64,000 bases of DNA from Stappia indica (GCF_009789575.1 NZ_CP046908.1:2335001-2399000), one strand, 5' to 3'. Shown: positions 1-10,816, numbered from the stretch's first letter. Notes: generated from the letters alone by a model not told the origin. Made by a program: numbers and translations.

Positions 1-363
1 CCGAATGCGACACCCCCTCGGCAATTGTGGCAGGGCATGTCACAAATACGCCAGATTGCTCTTGTCCTTCGGGGTTCCTATGATGCCGCCTGCGCCGTAA
101 CGGGATATCGGGCGCGGCACCGCTCTCGCAGATGCGGGAAGAGCCGGTCGCCGCACATGTCCAGGCGCGGATTCTTTTGAAAGGTTCGGGCTGTTTGCGG
201 GTACTGTCCCGCCGGCCACCAGGACAGGCATCGCGCCAGGCGCCGGGGCAGGCGCATGGTTGCCGGACGCAGGGACGGGCCCCACGGGTCCGCAAGAAGA
301 TCAAGGCAGCTGCCGCGCCGACAGGCGATGGCGGCGGCCGACGAGCACGACGAGAAGGACGGA
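1..363. other. Leading gap without a recognised gene
   Basis: Short open frames on both strands have arginine- and proline-rich compositions typical of out-of-frame GC-rich DNA and no ribosome binding site. The stretch presumably holds the promoter and leader of the M23 peptidase gene that follows; I could not identify a convincing -35/-10 pair. Confidence 0.5.
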
Positions 364-2334
364 ATGCATCTCGGCGCGACACACCGCAACTCTCTGGACC
401 TTGGCGACGAACCGCCTCTCATGGTCCATGACGAACGCGATCAGCTTCCGGACCGTCGCAGGGTCAGCCTGCGTTGGCTGACCGGGTCGGTCCTGACCGG
501 CCTCACCTCGGTGACCCTGATGGGCGGCGCCCTGTTCGCGGCCCTCGACGGGCAGTATCAGGTCTCTGCGGCCCCCTCCCGGGGCGACCAGCCGGAGGCG
601 ACGACCTCCCGGGTGGTCGGCGGCAACGGTTCGGCCAAGGGCGATCGCGTCATTCGCGCCGCCGCGCAATATTCCAACCGGCACGTCATTCCGGTCTCGA
701 CTCTCAACCGCATCGACGGGCGGGACCACATCAAGCTGCGTCCCTACGCTCTGGTGACCGCCACCCTGGCCACCCGCGCCTCGCGCGAGGCCTCCGAGGA
801 AATCCCTCCCTTCAACCCGCTTCAGCTCTTTTCCGATGCCAACGTCATCCCGGCGCGCGCCGTCAGCGACGCGGTCTACGATGCCCGCGTCGAGGGAGAA
901 GTGACGATCAGCACGCGGGACTTTCCGGTCGACAATCCTCTCTCCACCGTCGACAGCGGCTATGGCGAGATGGAGATCGAACAGTTCGTGCGCCAGTCGG
1001 CACACTTCCTGTCGGGCAATTCGGTAAGCGAGGCCAGCGGCCCGGTCATCGATCCCGGCCGCTTCGACTTCAACCTCGCCCAGCAGCCGGAACTGTCGCG
1101 CCTCACCGTGCGGATCACCCCGGAGAACGTTTCCTTCGTCTCCAAGAGCGAAGCGTCCGACATCTATGCCGGCATGGAAGAGAAGATCGTGCCGGTGACG
1201 GGCGAAGAGAGCTTCCAGGAAGAGCTGATGGCGAATTACGCCACGGAGGAAGAGGCGGCGAGCATCGTCGACGCCTTCGTACGCGAGTTCGGCATCGAGA
1301 AGCTCGATACCGGCCAGCGGCTGCGCATCGCGCTCGCCCCGAGCCCGGACGAGACCGGACGCCTGCAGCCGCAGCGCGTCAGCCTCTATGCCGATACCGA
1401 GCACCGCGCCACCATCGCTCGCTCCGACACCGGCGAGTTCGTCGCCGCCCAGGCACCCGACACGTTCCTGGCAGATGCCTTTGCCGAGGCCGACCGTGTC
1501 GGCTATGCCGGCACCACCCCGACGATCTACGACAGTCTCTACCAGACGGCCCTGGAACAGGAGATGCAGCCGGAGATGATCTCCGACCTGGTACGCATCT
1601 TCTCCTTCGACGTCGATTTCAAGTCGCGGGTCAAGCCGGGCGATTCCTTCGAGGTCTTCTACGGCCTCGAGCAGGACAGCGACAACGTACCGGCCGAGAT
1701 TCTCTATACGGCGCTGACCACCCGCAGCACGGCGCGCCGCTTCTACCGTTTCCGCACGCCCGACGACGGCCTCGTCGACTTTTATGACGAGACCGGCAAG
1801 AGCGCGAAGAAGTTCCTGATGCGCAAGCCGCTGTCGGGCGGCCAGTACCGCTCCGGCTTCGGCATGCGCCGTCACCCGATCGTCGGCGTGATGCGGCTGC
1901 ACAGCGGCGTCGACTGGTCGGCCCAGCGCGGCACGCCGATCATGGCCGCGGGCAACGGCGTCGTGACCAAGGCGCGGTGGGTCTCCGGCTACGGCCAGCG
2001 CATCGAGATCCAGCACGCCAACGGCTACGAGACCACCTACAGCCACCAGACCAGCTTCGCCGACGGCATTCGCGAAGGCGTCAAGGTCCGCCAGGGCCAG
2101 GTGATCGGCTATGTCGGCTCCACCGGCCTGTCGACCGGTCCGCACCTGCACTACGAGGTCAAGGTGAACGGCCGCTTCGTGAACCCGATGCGTATCCGCC
2201 TGCCGCGCGGCCGCGTGCTGGAAGGCGACCTGCTGGCAGCCTTCAACCGCGAGCGCGAGCGCATCGATGCCTTGGTCGAGCGCGCAGCCGGCCCCTCGCG
2301 GATCGCATCGGCCTCTGCCGCCGCCATCAACTGA
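364..2334 (+). CDS. M23 family metallopeptidase (LytM-type peptidoglycan endopeptidase), membrane anchored
   Basis: A 656-residue periplasmic zinc peptidase expected to cut peptidoglycan cross-bridges. The start at 364 is preferred to upstream in-frame ATGs (256, 328) because an AGAAGGA ribosome binding site lies just before it. One transmembrane segment at about residues 37-62 anchors a long middle region that ends in an M23 domain from about 480 to 610. The LytM zinc motif is complete: H513 and D517 (HxxxD) and H594/H596 (HxH in GPHLHYE), so it should be an active enzyme rather than a degenerate LytM activator. The gene stands alone and ends at a strong terminator shared with the convergent clpB. 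The exact substrate bond cannot be told from sequence. Confidence 0.88.
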   Translation: MHLGATHRNSLDLGDEPPLMVHDERDQLPDRRRVSLRWLTGSVLTGLTSVTLMGGALFAALDGQYQVSAAPSRGDQPEATTSRVVGGNGSAKGDRVIRAAAQYSNRHVIPVSTLNRIDGRDHIKLRPYALVTATLATRASREASEEIPPFNPLQLFSDANVIPARAVSDAVYDARVEGEVTISTRDFPVDNPLSTVDSGYGEMEIEQFVRQSAHFLSGNSVSEASGPVIDPGRFDFNLAQQPELSRLTVRITPENVSFVSKSEASDIYAGMEEKIVPVTGEESFQEELMANYATEEEAASIVDAFVREFGIEKLDTGQRLRIALAPSPDETGRLQPQRVSLYADTEHRATIARSDTGEFVAAQAPDTFLADAFAEADRVGYAGTTPTIYDSLYQTALEQEMQPEMISDLVRIFSFDVDFKSRVKPGDSFEVFYGLEQDSDNVPAEILYTALTTRSTARRFYRFRTPDDGLVDFYDETGKSAKKFLMRKPLSGGQYRSGFGMRRHPIVGVMRLHSGVDWSAQRGTPIMAAGNGVVTKARWVSGYGQRIEIQHANGYETTYSHQTSFADGIREGVKVRQGQVIGYVGSTGLSTGPHLHYEVKVNGRFVNPMRIRLPRGRVLEGDLLAAFNRERERIDALVERAAGPSRIASASAAAIN

Positions 2335-2375
2335 GCCACGGCTCCGCCCCGACATCAGGCCGGGCAAGAAAACGC

Positions 2376-2414
2376 AAAAAGGCCCGGGCATCGCTGCCCG
2401 GGCCTTTTGTTTTT
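2376..2414. terminator. Bidirectional rho-independent terminator between M23 peptidase and clpB
   Basis: A perfect GGCCCGGGCA/TGCCCGGGCC stem with a 4-base loop is flanked by A5 on the left and TTTTGTTTTT on the right, so it can end both convergent transcripts. Confidence 0.88.
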
Positions 2415-2430
2415 CGCCTTAAGCGACCGG

Positions 2431-5031
2431 TCAGGCCGCGGCGCTTTCCGCACTGCCCACCTCGAAGAGCAGGCGGTCGGACCCTGCGCTCGCCTCGACC
2501 GTCTGGCCGTCGGCGATGCGTCCGCCGAGGATCATCTCGGCGAGCGGGTCCTGCACCTCGCGCTGGATCACCCGCTTCAGCGGCCTTGCGCCATAGGCGG
2601 GGTCGTAGCCCTTCTCGGCCAGCCAGTCGCGGGCGCTCGCATCGAGCCGCAGGGTGATCTTGCGGTCGGCCAGCAGCTTCTCCAGCCGCTTGAGCTGGAT
2701 ATCGACGATCGCCGCCATCTGCGAGCGCTGCAGGCGGTGGAACAGGATCTGGTCGTCCAGCCGGTTGAGGAATTCCGGGCGGAACGACGAGCGCACCACG
2801 GCCATCACCTGGTCCCGCACCGCCGAGGAGTCCTCGCCCTCCGGCTGGGCCACCAGATATTCGGCACCCAGGTTCGAGGTCAGGACGATCAGCGTGTTGC
2901 GGAAGTCGACCGTCCGGCCCTGACCATCGGTCAGCCGTCCGTCGTCGAGCACCTGCAGCAGCACGTTGAACACGTCGCCATGCGCCTTTTCGATCTCGTC
3001 GAACAGCACGACCTGGTAGGGCCGCCGCCGCACCGCCTCGGTCAGCGCGCCGCCCTCCTCATAGCCGACATAGCCGGGAGGTGCGCCGATCAGCCGGGAA
3101 ACCGAGTGCTTCTCCATGTATTCCGACATGTCGAGCCGGACCATCGCCGTCTCGTCATCGAACAGGAACTCGGCCAGCGCCTTGGTCAGCTCGGTCTTGC
3201 CGACGCCGGTCGGCCCGAGGAACAGGAACGAGCCGATCGGCCGGTTCGGGTCCTGCAGGCCGGCGCGCGCACGGCGGACCGCGGTCGACACCGCATGCAC
3301 CGCTTCCTGCTGGCCGATGACGCGCCGTGCCAGCTCGTCTTCCATCCGCAGCAGCTTGTCGCGCTCGCCTTCCAGCATCTTGTCGACCGGGATGCCGGTC
3401 CAACGAGAGACGACATGGGCCACGTGATCCGTGGTCACGGCCTCCTCGACCATCGCCCCGTCGGCACCGCCCCGGGCCTCGACATCGGCGAGCGTCCGCT
3501 CGAGCCCGGGAATGACGCCATAGGCCAGCTCGCCCGCCTTGGCGAGGTCGCCGCGACGCTGCGCCTTCTCCAGGTCGATGCGCGCCTGCTCCAGCTGCTC
3601 CTTGAGCTTCTGCTCGGACGACAGCTTCTCCTTCTCGCCCTGCCAGCGGGTGGTGAGGGCATCGGACTCCTCTTCGAGGTCCGCCAGCTCGCCCTCCAGC
3701 TTGTCCAGCCGGTCGCGGGCCGCCGGGTCGGTCTCCTTCTTCAGCGCCTCGCGCTCGATCTTCAGCTGGATGATCCGCCGGTCGAGTTCGTCCAGTTCCT
3801 CCGGCTTGCTGTCGACCTGCATGCGCAGGCGGCTCGCCGCCTCGTCGATGAGGTCGATCGCCTTGTCCGGCAGGAACCGGTCCGTGATGTAGCGGTTGGA
3901 CAGGGTCGCGGCCGAAACCACGGCCGAATCGGTGATTCGCACCCCGTGGTGAAGCTCGTACTTGTCCTTGATGCCGCGCAGGATGGAGATCGTGTCCTCC
4001 ACCGTCGGCTCGTCGACGAAGATCGGCTGGAAGCGCCGGGCAAGCGCCGCGTCCTTCTCCACATACTTGCGATATTCGTCGAGGGTCGTGGCGCCGACGC
4101 AGTGCAGCTCGCCGCGCGCAAGCGCCGGCTTCAAGAGGTTGGAGGCGTCCATGGCGCCGTCGGCCTTGCCCGCGCCCACCAGCGTGTGCATCTCGTCGAT
4201 GAACAGGATGATGCCGCCGGCGGCCGACTGGACCTCGGACAGGACGGCCTTGAGCCGCTCCTCGAACTCGCCGCGATATTTCGCGCCGGCGATCAGCGAC
4301 CCCATGTCGAGCGCAAGAAGCTTCTTGTCCTTCAGGCTCTCGGGCACGTCGCCATTGACGATCCGCAGCGCCAGTCCTTCGGCGATGGCGGTCTTGCCGA
4401 CGCCGGGGTCGCCGATCAGCACCGGGTTGTTCTTGGTGCGGCGCGACAGGACCTGCATGGTCCGCCGGATCTCGTCGTCACGGCCGATCACCGGGTCGAG
4501 CTTGCCGTCCCGGGCGACCTGCGTCAGGTCGCGCGCATATTTCTTCAGCGCGTCGTACTGCCCTTCCGCCGAGGCGCTGTCGGCCTTGCGCCCCTTGCGC
4601 AGGTCGTTGATCGCCTCGTTGAGCCGGACCGCCGTCACGCCGCCATCGGCCAGCGCCTTGCCGGCCGCACTGTCCTTGACGATTGCCAGCGCGACGAGCA
4701 GCCGCTCGACGGTGACATAGGAATCGCCCGCCTTCTCGGCGAGCTTCTCGGCTTGGTCGAACACCTGTGCCAGCGCCGGCGCCAGATACAGCTGACCGCC
4801 GCCGCCCGAGACTTTCGGGAGACCGGAGAGCGCCCTTTCGGTGGCCGCCAGAACATCGCGCGAGCGCCCACCCGACCGGTCGATCAGACCGGCCGCGAGC
4901 CCTTCGGGATCGTCCAGCAAAACCTTCAGAAGATGTTCGGGCGTGAACTGCTGATGGGACTGTCCCAGCGCCTGGGTCTGCGCCGACTGGACGAAGCCCC
5001 TCGCCCGCTCGGTGTATTTCTCGAAATCCAT
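2431..5031 (-). CDS. clpB: ATP-dependent chaperone ClpB (Hsp100 disaggregase)
   Basis: Hexameric AAA+ disaggregase that pulls proteins out of aggregates together with DnaK/DnaJ/GrpE in the cytosol. At 866 residues it has the normal family length: an N-terminal Clp repeat domain (about 1-145), a first ATPase domain with Walker A GDPGVGKT near residue 207, a coiled-coil M domain (about 400-520, charged and Leu/Glu/Arg rich), and a second ATPase domain with GPTGVGKT near 608 and the small C-terminal domain. Two Met codons open the frame; the second is chosen because GGAGG sits 5 bases before it and only 2 before the first, and the family begins MDFEKYT. It lacks the tripeptide that would dock ClpP, as expected of ClpB. 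A heat-shock-type promoter candidate lies upstream. Confidence 0.97.
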   Translation of the reverse strand: MDFEKYTERARGFVQSAQTQALGQSHQQFTPEHLLKVLLDDPEGLAAGLIDRSGGRSRDVLAATERALSGLPKVSGGGGQLYLAPALAQVFDQAEKLAEKAGDSYVTVERLLVALAIVKDSAAGKALADGGVTAVRLNEAINDLRKGRKADSASAEGQYDALKKYARDLTQVARDGKLDPVIGRDDEIRRTMQVLSRRTKNNPVLIGDPGVGKTAIAEGLALRIVNGDVPESLKDKKLLALDMGSLIAGAKYRGEFEERLKAVLSEVQSAAGGIILFIDEMHTLVGAGKADGAMDASNLLKPALARGELHCVGATTLDEYRKYVEKDAALARRFQPIFVDEPTVEDTISILRGIKDKYELHHGVRITDSAVVSAATLSNRYITDRFLPDKAIDLIDEAASRLRMQVDSKPEELDELDRRIIQLKIEREALKKETDPAARDRLDKLEGELADLEEESDALTTRWQGEKEKLSSEQKLKEQLEQARIDLEKAQRRGDLAKAGELAYGVIPGLERTLADVEARGGADGAMVEEAVTTDHVAHVVSRWTGIPVDKMLEGERDKLLRMEDELARRVIGQQEAVHAVSTAVRRARAGLQDPNRPIGSFLFLGPTGVGKTELTKALAEFLFDDETAMVRLDMSEYMEKHSVSRLIGAPPGYVGYEEGGALTEAVRRRPYQVVLFDEIEKAHGDVFNVLLQVLDDGRLTDGQGRTVDFRNTLIVLTSNLGAEYLVAQPEGEDSSAVRDQVMAVVRSSFRPEFLNRLDDQILFHRLQRSQMAAIVDIQLKRLEKLLADRKITLRLDASARDWLAEKGYDPAYGARPLKRVIQREVQDPLAEMILGGRIADGQTVEASAGSDRLLFEVGSAESAAA

Positions 5032-5090
5032 CATGACCTCCAGATCCGGCCGCCCCCCGCAGCGAAGCAGCCTTTTCGGAATGCGGACCC

Positions 5091-5118
5091 GTCATGGCAT
5101 CCGCACGGCCCCTCAAGG
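5091..5118 (-). promoter_or_regulatory. Possible RpoH (heat-shock) promoter of clpB
   Basis: On the minus strand CCTTGAG is followed about 14 bases later by CCATGAC, resembling the alphaproteobacterial RpoH pattern CTTGAA...CCAT. It sits about 65 bases before the clpB start. clpB is a classical RpoH gene, which is the main support; the match itself is imperfect. Confidence 0.35.
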
Positions 5119-5191
5119 ACCGTACCCAGCATATAGTGTTGCATTTCGAGCACAAAAGAGGGGGAGAGTGCGGATAGCGGTGCGGCAACGC

Positions 5192-5229
5192 AAAAGGGCC
5201 GCAGCGTGCGGCTGCGGCCCTTCTTTTTC
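5192..5229 (-). terminator. Rho-independent terminator after the DUF4167 gene
   Basis: Stem GGGCCGCAGC/GCTGCGGCCC with a five-base loop, bordered by AAAA on the left and TTCTTTTT on the right. It lies downstream of the minus-strand DUF4167 gene and upstream of clpB, so it should separate these two units; it could also work on the plus strand. Confidence 0.75.
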
Positions 5230-5268
5230 AAACCCTGCGGCAGGCATACCTGCCGTGCCGGAGACGGA

Positions 5269-6084
5269 TCACGCCTCGCTCGCGGCGGCTTCGGCGTCCG
5301 CCGGCTTGCGGCTGCGCGGCGCGCGCCGGGCCCGCGGCTTCTTTTCTTCGGTCGCTTCAGCCGGGGCCTCCGCCTCGGCGGCAGGCTCGGCACTGCCGTT
5401 CGCCGCCTCGTCCGAACCATCGCCCTCGCCCTCGCCCTGGGCGGAGCGACTGCGGCGCAGGCCGCGTCCGCGGGCACCGCGCACGCGGCGCCGGCTGCGG
5501 TCGTCGCCATCCTCGCCGGCCTCGTCGCCGGTGTCGGTGTCGGCGCTCTCGCCGGGCAGCGACTTGGTGTTGATCACCGGAATGTCGTCGACGAAGGGCT
5601 GCGGTGCGTCCACCGGCATCACCGGCTTGCCCGAAGAGGCTCCGGCCTCGCGATCCCGGTCGCGGTCGCGGCGCTCGTTCCGCTCGCTGCGGTCGTTGCG
5701 CTCGCCGCGGTCGCTCCGCTCGACGCGGTCGTTGCGCTCGGCGCGTTCTGCACGCTCGTTGCGCTCCTCGATCTCGTCGGCCTCGTCCTCGGCCTCATCG
5801 CCGCGCGGCAGGACCACCGGCTGATGCATGCTCTGCTGGGCTGCGGCAATGATGCGCAGGTAATGCTCGGCGTGCTGGAGATAATTCTCGGACATCACGC
5901 GGTCGCCGGCAGCGGCGGCGTCACGCGCCAGCTGCTGGTACTTCTCGGCGACATGGTGCGCGGTCCCGCGGATCTTCACATCGGGACCGTTGGACTCATA
6001 GGTCCGCGACAGCGGATTCGGTCCCTTGCGGTTACCACGGCCGCGGATGCGCTTGTTGTTGTTGCTCTGATTTCCTGGTCTCAT
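5269..6084 (-). CDS. DUF4167 domain-containing protein
   Basis: A 271-residue protein of a family known essentially from alphaproteobacteria; no function is established. The start at 6084 gives the family N terminus (MRPGNQ followed by Asn- and Arg-rich sequence); the longer frame upstream looks non-coding. Residues 1 to about 75 form the DUF4167 domain, basic at first and then predicted helical. From about 80 on the chain is low-complexity and strongly charged, with repeating ER/DR/NER units around residues 110-145 and an Ala/Glu/Arg-rich tail, so most of it should be disordered. The basic, RG-containing ends suggest nucleic-acid binding, which is inference. It is transcribed alone. Confidence 0.85.
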   Translation of the reverse strand: MRPGNQSNNNKRIRGRGNRKGPNPLSRTYESNGPDVKIRGTAHHVAEKYQQLARDAAAAGDRVMSENYLQHAEHYLRIIAAAQQSMHQPVVLPRGDEAEDEADEIEERNERAERAERNDRVERSDRGERNDRSERNERRDRDRDREAGASSGKPVMPVDAPQPFVDDIPVINTKSLPGESADTDTGDEAGEDGDDRSRRRVRGARGRGLRRSRSAQGEGEGDGSDEAANGSAEPAAEAEAPAEATEEKKPRARRAPRSRKPADAEAAASEA

Positions 6085-6490
6085 TCTGCCGTTAACTCTC
6101 AAGAACGGCGACCGGCAAATCCGGTCAGGAGTCCGGTCCACCATCGGTGACCGGCGCCATGAAACGCAACTGCACAAGGCCTGTGTTGCGTGGGCCGATC
6201 AAGACAGACCTTCGGCGGGACGCGATACGACTGACGTCGCTCATTCCCGCTGGATTTTAAGGGTTCATCTTGAACAGACCGATGCCGAGCAACCCCGGGA
6301 CCATCTGGTCCACCGGGCATCTTTTCCGACGGTTAGCTCCGTCGTGCGATGCGAGATCTGGCCGGAACGAAAACTATCGTACTGCCTACCCGTGGCTTCG
6401 AACGCCACCCCCGTCGGGTCTCGGCGAGGTGAACCTAGCCCTTTCCGCCCGGTTTTCCAAGCGTCTTTTTCACAAGCGCCATATCTGCCG
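6085..6490. other. Intergenic region between DUF4167 start and prmC end
   Basis: About 400 bases without a credible gene: open frames here have no ribosome binding site and continue out of phase into prmC. It must hold the DUF4167 promoter on the minus strand; no clear hexamers or terminator for prmC were recognised. Confidence 0.5.
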
Positions 6491-7372
6491 CTATTTTGCA
6501 ACACACGCCGCGCGCACGACCCGATCCTGTCCTGCAAGATCTTGAAATACCTGGACATCCTCAAGACCGGCAATTTTGGCCAGCCGGGCCACGGCAACCG
6601 CCTGCGATGCGCCGATTTCGAGAAACAACGGCGCGAATCGGGCAAGCAGCGCCTTCGCCTGAGGCAGGATCATCCGGTAGGCATCCAGGCCATCTTCGCC
6701 GGCAAACAGGGCGGCGCGGGGATCGTGCTCCCTCACCTCTCGGGAGAGCTGCACTTCTTCCGTAAGGGAAATATAGGGCGGATTCGAGACAAGGAAATCC
6801 ATGCCCGGTGCCAGCATCGAGGCGAAATCGCCACGGCAGGGCAGGAACCTGTCGCCGACGCCGTTCCGGACGGCATTGTCGCGGGCCGTCAGCAGGGCGC
6901 CCGGCGCCATGTCCGTGGCAATGGCCACCGCATTCGGTAACTCGCTGAGCAGGGCGATGGCGATGGCCCCGCTCCCGGTGCCGAGGTCCGCAAAGCGATA
7001 GGGATGCTCGCGCCCCTGCGCACCCTCGCACCAGTCGAGGACGGCTTCCACCAGGCGTTCGGTGTCGGGGCGCGGCTCCAGCACCTCGCGCGACAGGGCG
7101 AATGTCAGCCCCCAGAATTCGCGCGCACCCAGGATCCGGCCGACCGGCTCGCCGGCGACACGCCGCGCGATGTGGCTGTCCGCCAGGGCCAGCACCGCGT
7201 CCGTCAGCTCGCGGTCGGGATCGGTGAGGGGCACGACCGGTTCGACACCGGCGGCAGCGGCGACCAGAAGGCGCGCATCCAGCGCCGCCGTCTCCACGCC
7301 CGCCGCGGCAAGGCGCGCCCGCGCCTCGCGGCAGACCGTGCCGATCCGCCGGTCGCGCGGGTTCGAGCTCAC
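6491..7372 (-). CDS. prmC: Peptide chain release factor N5-glutamine methyltransferase PrmC
   Basis: S-adenosylmethionine-dependent enzyme that methylates the Gln of the GGQ motif in release factors 1 and 2. The 293-residue protein has the N-terminal helical domain, the SAM-binding motif DLGTGSG at about 129-135 and the catalytic NPPY at 197-200. Its ATG overlaps the stop of prfA by four bases (ATGA), so the enzyme is translationally coupled to its own substrate; this pairing is the usual prfA-prmC arrangement. Confidence 0.95.
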   Translation of the reverse strand: MSSNPRDRRIGTVCREARARLAAAGVETAALDARLLVAAAAGVEPVVPLTDPDRELTDAVLALADSHIARRVAGEPVGRILGAREFWGLTFALSREVLEPRPDTERLVEAVLDWCEGAQGREHPYRFADLGTGSGAIAIALLSELPNAVAIATDMAPGALLTARDNAVRNGVGDRFLPCRGDFASMLAPGMDFLVSNPPYISLTEEVQLSREVREHDPRAALFAGEDGLDAYRMILPQAKALLARFAPLFLEIGASQAVAVARLAKIAGLEDVQVFQDLAGQDRVVRAACVAK

Positions 7373-8442
7373 AGCCCTTCCGCCGCCAGCAGGGTCGCCT
7401 GATGGTCGAGCGCCAGCGGCTCGATCACCTCGTCCAGCGCCTCGCCGCTGATCACTTCGGGAAGCTTGTAGAGCGTCAGGCCGATCCGGTGGTCGGTCAC
7501 CCGCCCTTGCGGAAAATTGTAGGTGCGGATGCGCTCGGACCGGTCGCCCGATCCCACCTGCAGCCGGCGCGCCTCCGTCCGCTCGCTCGCCAGCCTTGCC
7601 CGCTCCTCGTCGAAGATGCGGGCCCGCAGCAGCTGCAAGGCCTTGGCCTTGTTCTTGTGCTGCGAGCGCTCGTCCTGCACCGCGACGACGATTCCCGTCG
7701 GCATATGGGTGATGCGCACGGCCGAGTCGGTGGTGTTGACGTGCTGCCCGCCTGCACCCGACGCGCGGTAGGTATCGATGCGCAGGTCCGCATCGTTGAT
7801 CTGGACATCGACGTCCTCGGCCTGCGGCAGCACCGCCACCGTCGCGGCCGACGTGTGGATGCGCCCGCCCGATTCCGTCTCCGGCACGCGCTGGACCCGG
7901 TGAACGCCCGATTCGAACTTCAGCCGGGCGAAGACCTGGTCGCCGGTCACGGACGCGATCACTTCCTTGAAGCCGCCGACCTCACCCTCGCTCGCCGAGA
8001 CGATCTCGACCTTCCAGCCCTTCAACTGCGCATAGCGCTGGTACATGCGGAAAAGATCGCCGGCAAAGAGCGCCGCCTCGTCGCCGCCGGTGCCTGCGCG
8101 CACTTCGAGAATGACGTTACGGTCGTCCGCCACATCCTTGGGCAGGAAGCCGATGCGCACCTCCTGCGCCAGCGCCTCGACATGCTCGCGCAAGGCGCCG
8201 AGCTCGATCTCGGCCAGCTCTCGCATCTCCGCATCGGCGGCCGGGTCCTCAAGCATCGCCTCGACCCCGGCCAGTTCCTCCTCCGCCTTGCGCAGGGCCG
8301 TGATGCGGGCGGCCAGCGGCTCCAGTCCGGCATAGTCGCGGGACAGGCGGACATAGGTTTGCGGGTCCGGATTCTGGCTCATCCGGTATTCGAGTTCGGC
8401 GACGCGCGACAGCAGCGCATCCAGTTTTTCCGCCGGGATCAT
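7369..8442 (-). CDS. prfA: Peptide chain release factor 1 (RF1)
   Basis: Class I release factor that reads UAA and UAG and triggers peptidyl-tRNA hydrolysis on the ribosome. The 357-residue length is standard. The GGQ catalytic loop is at 231-233 within GAGGQHVN, and the stop-codon recognition tripeptide is PET (187-189) at the place where enterobacterial RF1 has PAT; the change keeps the P-x-T pattern of RF1 rather than the SPF of RF2. prmC follows with a four-base overlap, and ptsP lies 69 bases upstream on the same strand, so the genes may form one operon. Confidence 0.96.
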   Translation of the reverse strand: MIPAEKLDALLSRVAELEYRMSQNPDPQTYVRLSRDYAGLEPLAARITALRKAEEELAGVEAMLEDPAADAEMRELAEIELGALREHVEALAQEVRIGFLPKDVADDRNVILEVRAGTGGDEAALFAGDLFRMYQRYAQLKGWKVEIVSASEGEVGGFKEVIASVTGDQVFARLKFESGVHRVQRVPETESGGRIHTSAATVAVLPQAEDVDVQINDADLRIDTYRASGAGGQHVNTTDSAVRITHMPTGIVVAVQDERSQHKNKAKALQLLRARIFDEERARLASERTEARRLQVGSGDRSERIRTYNFPQGRVTDHRIGLTLYKLPEVISGEALDEVIEPLALDHQATLLAAEGL

Positions 8443-8511
8443 GGCGTTGCGATCCTCACGATTCGGGAAGGAAGGCCCTTGCGGGCAAGGCAGGCCTGGC
8501 GTGCAGCCTCG

Positions 8512-10782
8512 CTACAAGGCGACGTCCGTGTCGGACGAGAAGGCGCGCAGGAAGCCGCGGATATCGGCAGCAGCCGCCGGCTCGTCGAGGCGCGGCAGCA
8601 GGCGCGCCGCCAGCCGGCCGACATCGAGCGTGCGGACCATCGCCTTCACCGGGCCGAGAGCGGATGCCGACATCGACAGGCTGCGATAGCCCAGCGCCGC
8701 CAGCGCCATTGCCTCCAGCGGCCGGCCGGCGATCTCGCCGCACAGCGTCACCGGGGTGGAATAGGCATTGGCCTTGTCGACGATATGCTTCAGCGCCCGC
8801 AGGAAGGCCGGGCTCATCGTGTCGAAACGGCCGGCAACCCGGGTGTTGCCCCGGTCGACCGCGCTGAAGAACTGGAACAGGTCGTTGGAGCCGACCGAGA
8901 CGAAGTCCACCGCCTGGAACAGCTCGTCGAGCTGGTAGAGGAGCGAGGGCACCTCGACCATCACCCCGAGCATCAGCCGTTCCGGAACCGGATAGCCGTG
9001 GCGGCGCAGGTGCTTCAGCTCGCGCTCGACCACGCCGCGCGCCTGGTGGAATTCGGCGACTTCGGTGACCATCGGGAACATCAGCTTCAGGTCGCGGCCG
9101 GCCGCGGCATGCAACAGGGCGCGGACCTGGGTGCGCAGGATGCCCGGCCGGTCGAGCCCGAAGCGGATCGCCCGCCAGCCCATGGCCGGGTTCTCCTCCT
9201 GGATCGCCCGCAGGTAGGGCAGCACCTTGTCGCCGCCGATGTCGAGCGTGCGGAAGGTGACGGGCCGTCCGCCCGCTGCATCCAGCACCTGGCGGTAATA
9301 GTCGCGCTGCTCGCTCATCCGCGGAAAGGCGGAGGCGACCATGAACTGCAGCTCGGTGCGGAACAGGCCGACGCCGCTCGCGCCCGATTCGGCGACGGCC
9401 GGCAGATCGACCAGCAGGCCGGCATTCAGCTGCAGCGAGACGTCGACCCCGTCGCGGCTGATCGAGGGCTTGTTGCGCAGCCGCCGGTACTGGGCCTGCC
9501 GGCGGGCGCGGAAGCGGACCTTCTCGGCATAGGCATTCTCGATATCGGGCGCCGGGCGCAGGTGCACCTGGCCGCTTTCGCCGTCGACGATGACCGGATC
9601 GCCGGCCTCGGCCAGGCTGACGAGATTGTCCGCAAGTCCCACCGCCGCGATGCCGAGCGCCCTCGCGACGATGGTGACATGGCTGGTCGGACCGCCCTCC
9701 TCCAGCGCGATGGCGCGGATCCGGTCGCGGCCGTAGTCCAGCAGCTCCGCCGCGCCCATGTTGCGGGCGATGATCACCGCATCCTGCGGCAGGGTCTCCG
9801 ACAGCGGCCCGTGCTGGCGGCCCATCAGCTCGCGGATCAGGCGATGGGCAAGATCGTCGAGATCGTGCAGCCGCTCGCGCAGATAGGGGTCGGTCTGGCG
9901 CAGCATGCGCGCGCGCGTGTCCGACTGCACCTTCTCCACCGCCGCCTCGGCGGTCAGGCCGTTGTTGATCGCTTCCTCGATCTTCCGGATCCAGCCCCGG
10001 TCATGGGCGAACATCCGGTATGCCTCGAGCACGTCGCGATGTTCGCCATGCTGGGCGAAGTCGCCGGAATTCAGCAGATCATCGAGCGAGATCCGCAGCC
10101 GGTTGATCGCCCGCTCCAGACGCTCCAGCTCGACACCCGCATCCTCGGCGATGAGATTGGTGACCACGACGCGCGGCTCGTGCAGCACCACATGGCCGAG
10201 ACCGACGCCGTCGGACAGGGCGACGCCCTGGAAATGCATCGGCCGGGTCAGGTCGAGCTTGGTGCCCTGCTGGACGATGGCTTCCAGCTCGCCGGCGGCG
10301 ACCATCTCGGCGATCACCATCGCCGTGGTCTGCAGCGCCTCCACCTCGTCCTCGAAATAGGTCCGGTGCGACTGGTTCTGGACGACGAGCACGCCGAGCG
10401 TCCGGCCGGCGCGCAGGATCGGCACGCCGAGGAATGAGTTGTAGGCCTCCTCTCCCGTTTCCGGGCGATAGGCGAAGGCGGGATGCGCCTGGGCGTTCGG
10501 CAGGTTGAGCGGGCGGGCATCGGCGGCGATGAGGCCGACAAGGCCTTCGCCGACCTTCAGGCTGGTCTTGTGGACGGCATCGCGGTTGAGGCCCTCGGTG
10601 GCATAGAGCTCGAGGACGCCGTCGGCACGCAGGATATAGACCGAGCAGACCTCGGCCACCACGTTGGCCGCGATCAGGACTACGATCTTGTCGAGCCGCT
10701 CCTGTGCGTTGATCGGCTCCGCCATGACCTCGCGGAGGCGCCGCAACAGCACGCGGGGCCCTGCGAGAGTGCTCCGCATCAC
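8512..10782 (-). CDS. ptsP: Phosphoenolpyruvate-protein phosphotransferase PtsP (EI-Ntr)
   Basis: First enzyme of the nitrogen-related phosphotransferase relay; it takes phosphate from PEP and passes it to NPr (PtsO) in the cytosol. The 756-residue protein has an N-terminal GAF domain (about 20-165), the PEP-utiliser N domain, the swivelling phosphohistidine domain with GGPTSHVTI whose H368 is the expected phosphorylation site, and a C-terminal PEP-binding TIM barrel. The GAF domain separates it from sugar-type Enzyme I and in relatives senses glutamine. It sits between lysC and prfA on the same strand, the usual rhizobial order. NPr and EIIA-Ntr are not in this window. Confidence 0.95.
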   Translation of the reverse strand: MMRSTLAGPRVLLRRLREVMAEPINAQERLDKIVVLIAANVVAEVCSVYILRADGVLELYATEGLNRDAVHKTSLKVGEGLVGLIAADARPLNLPNAQAHPAFAYRPETGEEAYNSFLGVPILRAGRTLGVLVVQNQSHRTYFEDEVEALQTTAMVIAEMVAAGELEAIVQQGTKLDLTRPMHFQGVALSDGVGLGHVVLHEPRVVVTNLIAEDAGVELERLERAINRLRISLDDLLNSGDFAQHGEHRDVLEAYRMFAHDRGWIRKIEEAINNGLTAEAAVEKVQSDTRARMLRQTDPYLRERLHDLDDLAHRLIRELMGRQHGPLSETLPQDAVIIARNMGAAELLDYGRDRIRAIALEEGGPTSHVTIVARALGIAAVGLADNLVSLAEAGDPVIVDGESGQVHLRPAPDIENAYAEKVRFRARRQAQYRRLRNKPSISRDGVDVSLQLNAGLLVDLPAVAESGASGVGLFRTELQFMVASAFPRMSEQRDYYRQVLDAAGGRPVTFRTLDIGGDKVLPYLRAIQEENPAMGWRAIRFGLDRPGILRTQVRALLHAAAGRDLKLMFPMVTEVAEFHQARGVVERELKHLRRHGYPVPERLMLGVMVEVPSLLYQLDELFQAVDFVSVGSNDLFQFFSAVDRGNTRVAGRFDTMSPAFLRALKHIVDKANAYSTPVTLCGEIAGRPLEAMALAALGYRSLSMSASALGPVKAMVRTLDVGRLAARLLPRLDEPAAAADIRGFLRAFSSDTDVAL

Positions 10783-10816
10783 CCGTCAGATCCTTTCCGC
10801 ACCACCGTCATGGGCC

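Noticed and set aside
7402-10437. 1011-codon plus-strand open frame across prfA and ptsP
   Set aside because: Antisense shadow of two clearly identified genes; rich in Arg/His/Asp/Leu with no domain.
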